Of a DNA stretch of 64,000 bases, positions 12,119 to 22,228 are shown one piece after another. Source of the DNA: Phytophthora colocasiae (Eukaryota; Oomycota; Peronosporomycetes; Peronosporales; Peronosporaceae); the NCBI GenBank assembly GCA_018806915.1, contig JAGKQI010000088.1, forward strand, positions 806,001 through 870,000, in the 5' to 3' direction. Position 1 is the stretch's first letter; the number at the start of each line of letters is the position of its first letter. Below the pieces are notes generated by a model. It made no database searches. It was not told the DNA's origin and worked only from the letters and a program-made list of their open reading frames with translations. The translations under genes were made by a program, and so were the position numbers.

Positions 12119-13693
12119 ATGGCACGCACCAAGGTGATTACCGTACCGGCCTCACAGGTACAGAAGAAACAGCAGAAAGCAACGGCGGCGATCCCGATGA
12201 GCCAACTAGCACCGGGCACCGATCAGGGCACGACGCCCTCGGCCAACGACGACACGGACGGCGAACGGCAGGCAACTAACGAAGAATCCAAGAATGAGGA
12301 CGAAGAGCCAGAGATTCAGCCGGATCCGGATAACGACCAGGCCATTGACACGGTTCCGGATACCGGACTTACCGTCGAACAGTCGCCGGCGGACGAGGGC
12401 GCGAACACGGGCACGGCGGCGACTACAGGCGAGATGAAGGCGCTCTCGTCGGTCCTCCTTCAGCTGTCGGAGACGATGAACAGGATGACGGCGCGGCTTG
12501 ACAATCTGGAGGTGGCGGCGGCGACGTCCATGAGCAGCCAAGCACCGGCGACGCGCGAGACGACGACAGCAACCGGCGCCACACCCACGCACACGCCCAC
12601 ACCAGCAGTGACTACGGTGGACACCCGGCACGTTACGTACGTACGAGAGCCCGACGGTGGTGACGGAGATGATAGCAGCTCCAGCAGTGACTCGAGTAGC
12701 GGCGACGACGGCGACGATCACGGCGACTCACTGGGCGGCTCTGATGACGGTGGCGCAGGACGAGGACGACGGGAACGGCACGCGGCACCAGTACCACGAC
12801 ACGGACGCTGGAAGAACATCAGGGATCTGGAACTTACGCCGTTTCAGCCATCGCCTAACAACTCAGTGTCGACTTGGATCAAGAAGGTGGATCTGGCTCT
12901 TGAGGGTGCACGTATATCGGGACGTGGTGGTTGGACGGACGGTGAACTGTACTACATTGTCGGCAACAAATTGCAGGACGACGCGGCACGCTTCTGGGTG
13001 CAGGTGGATCAAGGCATGCGACCGGAGATGAGGACGTGGTCGTACCTGAAGGCGGCATTGAAACGACGTTATGGTGAGCGGCCAGACAAATCCCAAGCCG
13101 AGCTACGAGTGAATCAACGATACCTTATGCCGGGTGAGACGTTCGCCGATTTCGCTGCGGGACTTCGTGACGCGCGTGGGGAAAACAAAGTGAGCGAACG
13201 CGTGCTGCTCGCGCAGTTCATCCGCAACCTGCCCAAGACGACGAGGCAGCTGGTCCGTGAGAGCAAGCCCAAAACTCTGGACAAGGCCGTAGACAAAGCG
13301 ACCGAGGTGGACGACCCCTTTGACAACGTGGCGCAGGGGATGAAGAACATCGGCCAGGAATGGATAACCGCTCAGATGGCGTACCCGGTGACGGTTGGCG
13401 CGGCGTCTGGACACGCGATGGTGGTTCCAGGTGTTGGCGTACGAGATTCGGTGACGGCGACGACGATGACTACGCCTACTGACCCGGACTGGGCGATCTT
13501 CTCGAACCCGCAAGGTGTGTGGAATAAGTTCACGGGCATCTGGGATATACCCGAAGGACGTGTGTGGAACGGACGCTACTGGGCTGTTCGGCAAAACCGC
13601 AAGCGCACAGCGAAGCCAGATGCTGAGGAACCTGCGAAGAAGGCTTCGACGACGCCGAAGGCAGAGAAGAAGCCATCGCTAAGGTCAAGATGA
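12119..13693 (+). CDS. Gypsy gag (capsid) protein
   Basis: A 524-residue open frame. The N-terminal 230 residues are low-complexity (Thr, Asp, Ser and Gly runs). Residues about 240-430 are the conserved retrotransposon gag domain: an internal WIKKVDLALEGARISG, then SYLKAALKRRYG and LRVNQRYLMPGETFADFAAG, the usual capsid pattern that forms the particle. The C-terminal tail is basic. The stop codon overlaps the next start as ATGA (13690-13693), so the nucleocapsid part that follows is offset by one frame; this may be a real -1 shift site or reinitiation signal, or a simple indel. Confidence 0.85.
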   Translation: MARTKVITVPASQVQKKQQKATAAIPMSQLAPGTDQGTTPSANDDTDGERQATNEESKNEDEEPEIQPDPDNDQAIDTVPDTGLTVEQSPADEGANTGTAATTGEMKALSSVLLQLSETMNRMTARLDNLEVAAATSMSSQAPATRETTTATGATPTHTPTPAVTTVDTRHVTYVREPDGGDGDDSSSSSDSSSGDDGDDHGDSLGGSDDGGAGRGRRERHAAPVPRHGRWKNIRDLELTPFQPSPNNSVSTWIKKVDLALEGARISGRGGWTDGELYYIVGNKLQDDAARFWVQVDQGMRPEMRTWSYLKAALKRRYGERPDKSQAELRVNQRYLMPGETFADFAAGLRDARGENKVSERVLLAQFIRNLPKTTRQLVRESKPKTLDKAVDKATEVDDPFDNVAQGMKNIGQEWITAQMAYPVTVGAASGHAMVVPGVGVRDSVTATTMTTPTDPDWAIFSNPQGVWNKFTGIWDIPEGRVWNGRYWAVRQNRKRTAKPDAEEPAKKASTTPKAEKKPSLRSR

Positions 13694-13962
13694 TCAGGGC
13701 CGAGGACAGTGACGATGACGAGTCGAGCGAAGACGAATCGGTGGATGCCGCATCTACTACGCGCCCTGCGAAGCGTCAGAAAGCGAAGCGTACGAAGGCC
13801 GCAACCCGGACGACACGAGGAGCGGAACAGCCGCGGCAGCAGACAGCAGCGCAATCCGGGGTTCGACCCATTGGGCAACTCTCGTGTTATGCGTGTGGCA
13901 GGACCGGTCATTTCGCGAAGGAGTGTCCAGACACAGAGGCGAAGGCTAGGAACGACGGCTGA
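13690..13962 (+). CDS. Gypsy nucleocapsid-like zinc knuckle ORF
   Basis: Ninety residues: an acidic start, a basic middle (KRQKAKRTKAATR), then CYACGRTGHFAKEC, a perfect CX2CX4HX4C zinc knuckle that binds element RNA. It starts inside the gag stop (ATGA) in another frame. It is most likely the C-terminal end of gag, made by frameshift or split off by an indel. A 100-bp gap with no clear frame separates it from the protease ORF. Confidence 0.75.
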   Translation: MIRAEDSDDDESSEDESVDAASTTRPAKRQKAKRTKAATRTTRGAEQPRQQTAAQSGVRPIGQLSCYACGRTGHFAKECPDTEAKARNDG

Positions 13963-14063
13963 GCGACGCGCGCTCAGAAGGACCCGGTGAAGGAAAACGA
14001 GGAGCGGGCGCCGTAGGGGGAGTACGGTGTCCGTGTGAACGGCAGAGACCCCAGCGACCGACG

Positions 14064-16028
14064 GTGGTGGCGGACGACGGCAATGGCGATAAGGTAGAGC
14101 AATTGCAGGTGGCCGGCGACGCGAAGGTCAAGAGTGCGGTGGCTTTGGAGAAGGCGACAACGGACGGGAGTACGACAACAGTGCGGGCGGCTGTGAGTGC
14201 TCATTGGAATGATGAACTTGACGCGCGTGACAAGATGCGGGCGGCGAGATACGTGGCGACAGTGCGGCCGGCAATGGCAGCATTACGCTACGGACGAGGA
14301 CGAAAAACGGAAACAGAAAAGAGAGTGCGTCCAGCTGAGGAAGGCGGCGGCGTACCAAACGACGAGCGTCCGGCTGAGGAAGGCGACGGCGTACCGGATG
14401 GCGAACGACCGGCTGAGGAAGGCGACGGTGTGTCGAACGACGGACGCCCAGCTGAGGAAGGCGCGACGGCGAGTAACGACAGGAACGTGAATGGCGAAAC
14501 GACTACAAAGGGCGAGTTGGTTGAGGATTTGGCGAAGGAGTTACCGGACGACGCGACGGAACCCACCAGGACCAGGGCCCCGGCCCGGAAGGCGACGAAG
14601 CAAAGAAACAAGGAAGCGAAGCGCCGGAGAGTACGGCGTGCACTGGAGAAGGCCGCAGCCGTCGCAGAGGCTGATGACGTGGAACGAGTAGTTGCGGAGC
14701 TGGCAGCTGAAGAGCAGGCGCGTCGTCGGCAGCAGATAGCCGACGCACGACGAGAGTTAGCGGAACGATGGCAGTGTGGTGGTGGCAGTGCGGCTCGGAA
14801 CGATGCGAACAGGGCCCACGTCAACCTGGTACGCACAACGGAAGTACTGGTGGCTGCGGACGGAAACCATGGGCTTGTGGATAACGCTGAGGCGGGTGAT
14901 GGCCTGCCGACGGCAACGATGATGGTCGACGGCGAGCAAATGGCGGTGAAGATTGACAGCGGCGCCAGGTACTCGGTAGCCGGTACGGACTGGGTGATGA
15001 GGGGTGAGCGAGTGAAACGAGCGGCTCCGGTGGGCTGCGTTGAAGGCATTGGTGGCTTTCTACTGGATGTTCTCGGGCTGTGGATGTTCCGCATGCAGAA
15101 TGTCTTCGGGCAGACGGTGGAGGTGACGGCGTGCATTATCAAAGGTTGTACCAGTGAGTTCCTGGTCGGAGTGGACTTTTTGGAGAAGCACCGTGCGGTG
15201 TTGGACTTTGAAGGTGGTGAGTTGCGCTACGATGAACGAGGTAGGGAAGTGATCATCCCGTTCCACACGGACAATGACGGCGACGAGCGCAAGGCAGCCA
15301 GCGTGCGACTAGTTGGTGCTGCAAACCTGGAGCGACGTGCGGTGCAGCCGGTGGAAGTAGCGGTAGCGGCCCCGGAAGGTGAAGAAGGCGTCTTCATCCC
15401 GACGTGCGAGACTGGTGCAGTGTTGTTAGCCCCGGCGGTGACGAAGGTGCGCAATGGAAAAGCTCTGGTGCCGGCTGTGAATGCGTACGGTGGGCGAACA
15501 AAGCTGCCTAACGGCAAGGAACTTGGTGCGTGGATCCCCCTCAAGGCAGACATGGACGTATTGGCAATGAACGGTGAACTCAAGACGGATCGACTGGAGG
15601 AGTGGCTTGGCGAGCTTGGTGACACGGAAACGCCCCTGCAGAACGAAGACGATGTGCAGATTGGAGTGAAGGACGAACACGCACGGAAACTCGTGCTGAA
15701 GCTATTGCGGTCGTACAGGAAGCTGACGGAGGCACCGAAAGATTGCCCACCGGCAACGACTCTGAATGTGGAGCACCACATCGACACTGGAAACGCTGCC
15801 CCTATTTTGATGAAGCGACGACGGCAGGCACAGACAGAGGACGCCACTATTGAGGAGAACGTCGATACGATGCTGAAGGCGGGCGTCATCGAGGAAAGCG
15901 ACGGTGCATGGGGATTCCCCGTAGTATTGGTCAAGAAGAAGGACGGCTCTGTTCGTTTCTGCATTGACTATCGGGCGTTAAACAGGATAAACGAAGAAGG
16001 ACGTTTACCCACTGCCAAGGATAGATGA
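14064..16028 (+). pseudogene. Gypsy pol, protease and start of reverse transcriptase (frameshifted)
   Basis: 654 residues. After a variable, charged N-terminus comes a Lys/Arg-rich helix, then an aspartic protease (VKIDSGARYSVAG, with FLVGVDFLEKH) and the fingers of the reverse transcriptase (KAGVIEESDGAWGFPVVLVK, FCIDYRALN). The frame then runs into a premature stop at 16028; the continuing polymerase is in the next frame (16033 onward). Reading KDVYPLPRIDETLEALGG requires one base fewer near 15990, where an A appears to have been added in GGATAAACG. The polyprotein is therefore broken inside the polymerase. Confidence 0.85.
14328..14483 (+). repeat. Four coding repeats of 39 bp in Gypsy pol
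   Basis: Four in-frame copies of a 13-residue unit beginning RPAEEG (variants RPAEEGDGVPDGE, RPAEEGDGVSNDG). Unit length is a multiple of three, so the frame is kept. Likely a slippage-prone spacer between gag and protease. Confidence 0.85.
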
Positions 16029-16032
16029 AACG

Positions 16033-17964
16033 TTGGAGGCGTTGGGCGGTGCACGGCTGTTTACTACACTGGACCTACAGGCAGGTTACTGGCAGATCAA
16101 GGTGGCACGTGGCGATCGTGACAAGACCGCGTTCCTTACCAAGCGCGGGCTCTACAGATTTACGCGAATGCCCTTCGGCCTTACCAATGCACCAGCTACG
16201 TTTCAACGATTGATGAATGGAGTGCTACGAGGATTGACATGGACTACTTGTCTAGTGTATCTGGATGATATTGTCGTGTTTACCAAGGGCAATGTCGAGC
16301 GACACGTGGTCGAGGTGGCTAATGTGCTGGAACGACTGGCAAGCGCCGGCTTGAGCCTCAAACTCAAGAAGTGCAGCTTCGTGTCGGAGTCGATGGAGTA
16401 TCTGGGGCACACGTTGAACAACAAGGGCGTGCAGCCGACGGAGCGACTCGTGAAAGCGGTGACTGACTTTCCAAGACCGGTGGACGCTACAGAGGGGAAG
16501 AGGTTCGTACACCTGGCGGGCTACTATCGGAAATTTATCGCAGCGTTTGGGTCTATTGCGGAGCCGATGACGAAGTTGTTGAAAAAGGATTGTCACTGGG
16601 AATGGACTGAGGACCAGGAGCAGGCGTTCGAGAGGATTAAGATGCTGCTAACTACGCGTCCGTTGCTACGATATCCGGACTTTGGGCGGACATTTCGATT
16701 GGTGACGGATGCCAGCAAAACTGGGCTGGGTGCCTGCCTCATGCAAGACTTTGGGCATGGATGGCAACCCGTTGCCTACGCTTCGAAGGTGAACAGTGCG
16801 GCGGAAGCTAACTACGCGATTACGGAGCTCGAGTGTCTGGCGGTGGTCTGGTCGGTGAAGCTTTTTCGCCCGTACCTGTACGGTAGGACATTCAGCATCG
16901 TCACTGACCATGCCGCGTTAAAGTGGCTGATGACGCGACCGAATTTGGCAGGACGGCTACACCGCTGGTCGCTTACTCTGCAGGAGTACGATTTTAGTAT
17001 CGAGTATCGGCCTGGATCGACAAACGCCTTGTCCCGAGCTCCGGCGGCGGTACGAGCAGTGGGGCGGCCCCAAGATGGACGGCTGGTGCCCCGAGAGAGA
17101 GATGATGGCGTACGAGCGTTAAGTGTGAACGTGGAGACGGTGGTGGCTCGCGATGTGACGGAGGTGATGACTGCGACGGGCGGTGAGGCATCAATTAAGG
17201 GTCCTACAGCTACAGGTGCCAATGCGATGACTGTGGACGAGAATATGGTGAACACGGCGACGGACAGTGTCGTAGCGACGGTAACTAATGGCGAGGTGGT
17301 CCACAGCGGTGCGATCGAGACCCCATTGACATGCGCGTCGACGAGTGCAGACATGAGTGAGACGGATACGAGAGAGGCGGTTACGAAGACGGCGATGACG
17401 TGCACGGTGACGGTGGCGGCTGACGCAGCAACGGCGGTGAACATGGCTGCCAACCCAACGATGGAATTGACAGGAGCGGCCTCTACAACGGAGATGACAG
17501 TGGCGGCTGCACAACGCGAGGGCGCAGTAGTGAGCGACACGGTGGCTACGGATACGGAGAAGGCGACGGCGAATGCGGCCACGACGAGCGAGACGCGCGG
17601 AACGACGGATCGGGCGTCGAAGAAACGGACGAGGCGCAAACGGACGGTGCCAGCACCAGCAACGCGGAGGAGTGCGCGCATCCGTGAGCAAGAGCAGAAG
17701 CGCGTACGCTTTGTGGACGACCAGACATCGTCGGTTCCGGTGAATGCGACGGCGGGTGATAACGCGGCGACGACAGTAACTGCGGGCAAGCAGCAGACAC
17801 TGCAGGGCGAGACTGACGGCGGTGTCACAATGCGTGAAGAGGCCTTGGCCACGGTGACAACCCCTGTATTGACGCCAACAACGACCAGAGGCTCCGACGG
17901 CAACACGACGGCGAGCGGCAGCAAGCCAAGCGACGAACGACGAGTAGTGACGATTCGGCGGTGA
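16033..17964 (+). pseudogene. Gypsy pol, reverse transcriptase and RNase H (frameshifted fragment)
   Basis: 643 residues continuing the polymerase: LFTTLDLQAGYWQIKVA, MPFGLTNAPATFQRLMN, the catalytic CLVYLDDIVVF at about 16252-16285, thumb GYYRKFIAAFGSIAEPMTKL, then RNase H (LVTDASKTGLGACL, ITELECLAVVWSVKLFRPYL, IVTDHAALKWL). From about residue 360 a long Thr/Ala/Val-rich linker takes over, then the frame stops at 17964 and the integrase continues in another frame. Enzyme residues are intact; the breaks are at both ends. Confidence 0.88.
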
Positions 17965-18749
17965 CGAAAACGACGGCGGATACGGCGACTTCACACACGG
18001 CAACGAAGACTACGGCGACGGACGCCGCGACGAACTCGGCATCTACGGCACGGCCAGGGGCGCAAACGCAAAACGGCGTCAGAGAAAACAGTGAGCCAGG
18101 TGGACGAGCTTCAGTAGCGAATACGGCGGCACGAGAGGAACGGGCGACGACGAGCCCACCCGAGACGGCTACTATTGGAACTGGACGACGAGCGAACAAG
18201 AGGATAGCTCCTGTAGTGACACCTACGACATCAGCCCCTGATATGACGACGACGGCGACTACGGACAACCTGGAGGACGAGAACGACGTACCGGCGACAG
18301 AGACCTTGCAGTTGGACGATACTGAGATCATCACGGCTCAGCATGAGAGCAAGTTTGTAAAGAAGGCGACGGACGCCGGATCGTATCGAGGCATGAAGGT
18401 GGACGTAAAGTTCGGATTAGCGGTGATCGACACCAAGAACGGCTGGAGAGTGTTGTTACCACCGACATTATGGGCGCAAGTCTTCAAGGAAATGCACGGT
18501 TCGGTGTGGTCCGGACATCTACGAGGCCCACACACTTACGGACGCGTCGCGCAATTATACTGGTGGCCGAAGTTACGACGGGAAGTGAATCGCTGGGTAC
18601 GAGGCTGCCCCGAATGTGGAAGCAGGAAGGCACGCCCGCGAGAAGTAATTCCACCCCTACGCAGTATACGATGTGGAGATGTTGGCGATCGATGGGCGCT
18701 CGACGTAGCAGGACCTTTTCCTTGGCAGACGGCGGTGAACGTTACGTGA
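17961..18749 (+). pseudogene. Gypsy integrase N-terminal part (frameshifted fragment)
   Basis: A Thr/Ala-rich linker followed by the integrase zinc-binding domain (HGSVWSGHLRGPHTYGRVAQ, then CPECGSRKARP, the HHCC pattern) and the first catalytic Asp in RWALDVAGPFP near 18710. The frame goes wrong right after GPFP: the next frame continues with LADGGERYVIAALEY, so one base has been lost near 18720. The start at 17961 is only the frame boundary, not a supported start codon. Confidence 0.8.
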
Positions 18750-19516
18750 TTGCGGCTCTGGAATATGTAACACGGTACGCGGTGGCGTGTTGTGTGGTGC
18801 AGCACACGGCGGAGGACATCGCGAAGTTTCTCATGGAAGAAGTAGTGCTCAAGTTTGGCGTTTTCCGAGAGTTGCTGACGGATGGAGCTCCCGAGCTCAC
18901 GGGCAGCGTGATTGACGAGCTGGTGAACATGTTGCAGGCGAAGCAGATCAACCCGGTCCCGTACCGACCGCAGATGGTAGGCCTGGTGGAGCGTTTCCAT
19001 AGAACCTGGAAGGACTGTGTGGCGGTCTTCATGCAGGACGAGCAGCAGAAGGATTGGAACCTGTGGGTGAAGTTCGCAGCGTATGCGTACAACTCCGCGC
19101 AGCATTCGACCGTGAAGCTCTCCCCGAACGAATTGATGATGGGCCGCAAGTTGCGAGCCCCTAACGAGCTTCTGCGACAGACTAAGGTGACGGAAGCCGG
19201 CGAGTTGTCGACGTACCATGAACGGCTACTACAAGCTATGAAACGAAGCAGCGAGTGCGCTGAGATCGCACGTGTACGTGAGCAGGAGCGGCAGGCGAAA
19301 TTCTATAACCGGAACATCAGGAACAAGCGGGAGTTTCACGTTGGCGACAAGGTCTGGCTGTACAACCCACCGCGAGGGCCAAGAGCGACCAAGTTTGTCC
19401 ATCAGTGGATGGGACCCCTGCGTATCTTGGAACCGGCCGGGTACGAGAACTTCCTGCTGAAGCGAGAAGACGGACTGGGCAAGGAGGAGACGATCATCGC
19501 ACACGTTCTTTCCTAG
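18722..19516 (+). pseudogene. Gypsy integrase core and C-terminal part
   Basis: Continues the integrase: RELLTDGAPELTG (second catalytic Asp), VPYRPQMVGLVERFHRTWKD (catalytic Glu), FAAYAYNSAQHSTVKLSPNE, and a C-terminal GDKVWLYNPP...GPLRI barrel. No chromodomain is seen after it. Stop at 19516 (CTT TCC TAG). An upstream ATG at 18470 lies in a frame not used by the integrase there. Confidence 0.82.
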
Positions 19517-19564
19517 TGAGTTACTACGAGCCTACGAGTCCACTCTCTCAAGCAGCGGACGACA

Positions 19565-20305
19565 TTGACGCTGAACTCCGTGATGAAGACGACGGAGGGA
19601 ATGGCGAGGCGCCAGCGGCGGCTGTACGAGCAGCGACGGCAGCTACTGGGCGAACAACGACAGTTGAACGAACGAAAAGAAACAGAACGGCAATGGGCGG
19701 AGCGACGAGCAGGGACGACCCGCGTGGACTCCTGGTGGAGCGACGGCGACGCAGACGGCGGAACCGAGCAGGCCACTACACACTGGAGTACGAGCTCTGC
19801 CCAGTTGGCGACATTGGACGGTGGACGACCGGTGACGGTGAACGGTGGACGACGAGGGACGGACGACCGCGGAGCAGATGGGTCTCGGTTGTTGAGTACG
19901 AGCAGCTCTACTGCGCCGGGCGGGTCGTGGAAGACCCTTGGAGAGAGGAAGTCGTGTAATGGGCTCCAACTTTCCAGCACAAACGTCGGACGGGCGGTGG
20001 TTGAAGTGACGGAGATACCGCCACGCGGTAACATGCGTGCCCAGCGAAGACGGCTGAGGATAGGACGCACGGCACTTCAGGATCGTTGCGACGAATTGGA
20101 TCTGGACCGGGACTACGAGCAAGAGCTCACTTACGAATTGGATCCGGAGGTGAGACTCGCTTACGAATCGGCAATTCCAACCCGGGATTCAGGAGTGAAC
20201 CCATACGCGACAGAGGAACGGACGAACGGTGGACGGACTGGTGCTTCGAACACAACGGTGGACGAACGCCGGAACTTGGACGAACGAACGGACGGGGGCG
20301 AGTGA
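19565..20305 (+). CDS. Possible Gypsy 3' ORF running into the LTR
   Basis: 246 codons, in the same frame as the integrase end and starting 48 bp after its stop. The first 55 residues are strongly charged and helix-like (RRLYEQRRQLLGEQRQLNER), suggesting a coiled coil; the remainder becomes low-complexity and enters the 3' LTR at 19955. I recognise no domain. It may be an accessory ORF or chance, given the GC-rich, stop-poor composition of this element. Confidence 0.35.
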   Translation: MTLNSVMKTTEGMARRQRRLYEQRRQLLGEQRQLNERKETERQWAERRAGTTRVDSWWSDGDADGGTEQATTHWSTSSAQLATLDGGRPVTVNGGRRGTDDRGADGSRLLSTSSSTAPGGSWKTLGERKSCNGLQLSSTNVGRAVVEVTEIPPRGNMRAQRRRLRIGRTALQDRCDELDLDRDYEQELTYELDPEVRLAYESAIPTRDSGVNPYATEERTNGGRTGASNTTVDERRNLDERTDGGE

Positions 20306-20627
20306 GGGCAACGGTCTTCATGCTTTCGACGGCTGCGACGAGTAGGGCGACACACAACGGTGTTGAGTCCGAGTGGTCGACGACGGCAACTCGTTCTTGG
20401 ACGACGACGGATACGGACGAACGGTGTTAGTCTATTGACGGGCTTAGAGTAGCTAGTCGTAGTCTACCTAGAACGAACAGAAACACAAATACAAATAGGT
20501 CGTGTGTCAGTACGATACACACCGGCGGGGTAGTGGAAGATCCTCTACCGACAGCCAACGGACGCTTGGACCCATCAGCACTGGGCGACCAAAGCTCGGC
20601 GTGCAGAGCTAGACTAGACACGTTACA
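19955..20627 (+). repeat. Gypsy 3' LTR
   Basis: 673 bp; boundaries TGTAA and TTACA; nearly identical to the 5' LTR. Confidence 0.93.
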
Positions 20628-20833
20628 ATGTATTTTCTCAACAAGAGCACCAGCATACGAGAATCCATTACTTCAATCGGATTCCGACGATTCCATTCAT
20701 CAGACTCCGACGATTCATCAGATCCCGACCATAAGTCAGCATTCTCGATAACCCACTCACCATCGAACGCGTAGAAGCTATCGTAATCCAGTACTGTGAT
20801 GTCATAACTCCAGGTCTTGTATTTGTGGTGCAC
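20628..20833 (-). pseudogene. Unrecognised gene tail interrupted by Gypsy
   Basis: The minus strand from 20833 reads KTWSYDITVLDYDSFYAFDG, then an acidic Ser-rich stretch (WSGSDESSESDEW) and MLVLLLRKY, at which point the Gypsy LTR begins. Across the insertion the frame would stop after about eight more codons (11360-11400). I do not recognise the protein. It directly precedes the ankyrin scrap and may be part of that decayed gene. Confidence 0.4.
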
Positions 20834-20842
20834 GAAGAGAAG

Positions 20843-21130
20843 TCAGTGCATCAAAGTTCCTATTAGAGCCAGCTTTAATGCACTCGAGGAAACGAGACAG
20901 TCATGATCGCATAACGATTCGTGACCAAACAACCAACGCAGAACGTGCAAATGGCCGGCATTATCGACAGCAAAAGTTGACCAGCCTTCGTCCGGTCGAG
21001 CCACTGTAACAGTGACAAATCCCCACAACCAGCACCGTGGTTTCAGAATCCTCGATTGTTGTGCAACCATTCAACCACCGGCGCTGCCTGTAGCTGCCAT
21101 TGAGGCGTGAGTGTAAACCGCCTGCACTAC
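20843..21130 (-). pseudogene. Ankyrin-repeat pseudogene fragment
   Basis: The minus-strand piece at 21070-20843 holds DNAGHLHVLRWLFGHESL and a tail like the C-terminus of the ankyrin pseudogene at 3183. The DNA also aligns by eye with 3190-3340 (ACGAAGAGAAGT...) and with 63000-63170. Frame is broken and repeats are missing. Confidence 0.7.
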
Positions 21131-21505
21131 GTTCAGATGGCCAACGATTCAGTGCATTCGAGAGTCGTGTGTACCGATTGAAACGCTGGAATTCTGTTTC
21201 TTCTCGTGCCCAGGACTACAAGAAATGTGGCAGTCACTATGGGTGCCCGACTTAAGTTGGTAGTCACGAGGTGTCAATGCGGACTGGAAACAACACCACA
21301 AGAAAAATTGAGCACTCAAAGTGTGGTAAATTCGTTTCATCGACACTACCAACATATCTATCTGCATTGCGAGGACCTGGAGCTGAATGGCGATGCAGTG
21401 ATTTCAGTTCTTGAGGGAATGGGTTTTGATCTTCCCAAACCAAGAAACTTACTCGAACCAAGTGACCGAATATGGACGCCCCGGCTAAGCTGTCGTAAGT
21501 AGATA
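21131..21505. other. Spacer left of pogo-like element
   Basis: 375 bp. A plus-strand frame of 98 codons (21206-21502) is open but resembles nothing I know, and its reverse strand is open in places too. The first bases look like degenerate ankyrin-gene DNA. Confidence 0.3.
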
Positions 21506-21602
21506 ACGGATTTTACCGAATAGTACCCGGACTTCTATTTATTAATGCCCCCTTGAATCCGATCGGTTTTAGCGAGGGGGCTTTTAAATGGGTGAGGGCT
21601 TA

Positions 21603-22103
21603 TACGACAGCCAGGGCGTGGTTAGTGAACGGGCATCAAATTATAACCCATCCAATGGCATCAGAATGTTATAGATGAGGTCGCAATCAGGACCACTGAC
21701 ATTGTTAGGTACCACTAAAGGGGTACGCTGGCGTTTGAATAACCCTCGGCGGGAAATTTGAAATTGGCCATGCGGAAGGAGGTTCAAGCACAGCGCATCC
21801 GCCTAACCAAGGCTCAGCAGCTCGATATCTGCAAGAAGCACCGTCAAGAACCACTATGGACCCTAAGGGAACTGGGGGAATGGGCATGGCAGCAGTTTGA
21901 CTTACAGAAGCCTGCTGGAAGCACGCCGGACTGTACGTAGACTGAACCCAGATCAGTGACATTCTAGCCTCCGATTAGTGTCAATGAATATCTAAATACA
22001 TTACGTTGACCACTCCTCCAGATTTTATGGTTCTCTGATAGGCTAATTTCACCTGAGACTTAATACATATCAGGTGTTCACTAACCACGCCCTGGTCTGT
22101 ATA
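21603..22103 (+). mobile_element. Small pogo-type element nested in the pogo-like element
   Basis: A perfect 20-bp inverted repeat (CCAGGGCGTGGTTAGTGAAC, 21611-21630 and complement 22076-22095) bounds about 490 bp. TATAC precedes it on both outer sides, so the true ends probably lie a few bases further out with a TA duplication. It carries only a short helix-turn-helix ORF and is non-autonomous. Confidence 0.8.
21758..21940 (+). pseudogene. CENP-B/pogo-type N-terminal helix-turn-helix fragment
   Basis: Sixty codons: RIRLTKAQQLDICKKHRQEP, then LWTLRELGEWAWQQFDLQKP, the typical first DNA-binding helix-turn-helix of CENP-B/pogo transposases. It stops shortly after, so the rest of the transposase was deleted. 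Orientation is opposite to the transposase of the host element. Confidence 0.7.
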
Positions 22104-22228
22104 TATTTCAAAGATTAATATGCAGTCGAATACAAAATGTGCCTCGCTCCGCTCAAGTGCATACACCACCCACCGCTCCGCCTCCCCGCGCTAATCATCA
22201 ATAATTCCAATGTCATCCAAAGCGTTAC

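Larger units (their letters stand above)
11400..20631 (+). mobile_element. Gypsy (Ty3-like) LTR retrotransposon with ATGT target duplications
   Basis: LTRs of 673 bp at 11404-12076 and 19955-20627 start TGTAA and end TTACA; ATGT lies directly outside both (11400-11403, 20628-20631), giving a 4-bp duplication. A purine-rich tract (GGAGAGAGGAAG) precedes the 3' LTR. Internal order is gag, zinc knuckle, protease, reverse transcriptase, RNase H, integrase, the Gypsy order. The internal region is GC-rich and full of CGA/ACG-type triplets, unlike the flanking DNA. The LTRs differ at only about four positions, so insertion was recent, yet pol carries frameshifts. Confidence 0.93.

Noticed and set aside
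14288..15964. Minus-strand open frames opposite Gypsy protease and reverse transcriptase
   Set aside because: Ser/Ala/Pro-rich shadows of the real plus-strand frame.
16812..17924. Long open minus-strand frame (370 codons) opposite Gypsy RNase H and linker
   Set aside because: It mirrors the GC-rich, stop-poor composition of the plus-strand coding sequence; Val/Ser/Ala-rich with no domain.
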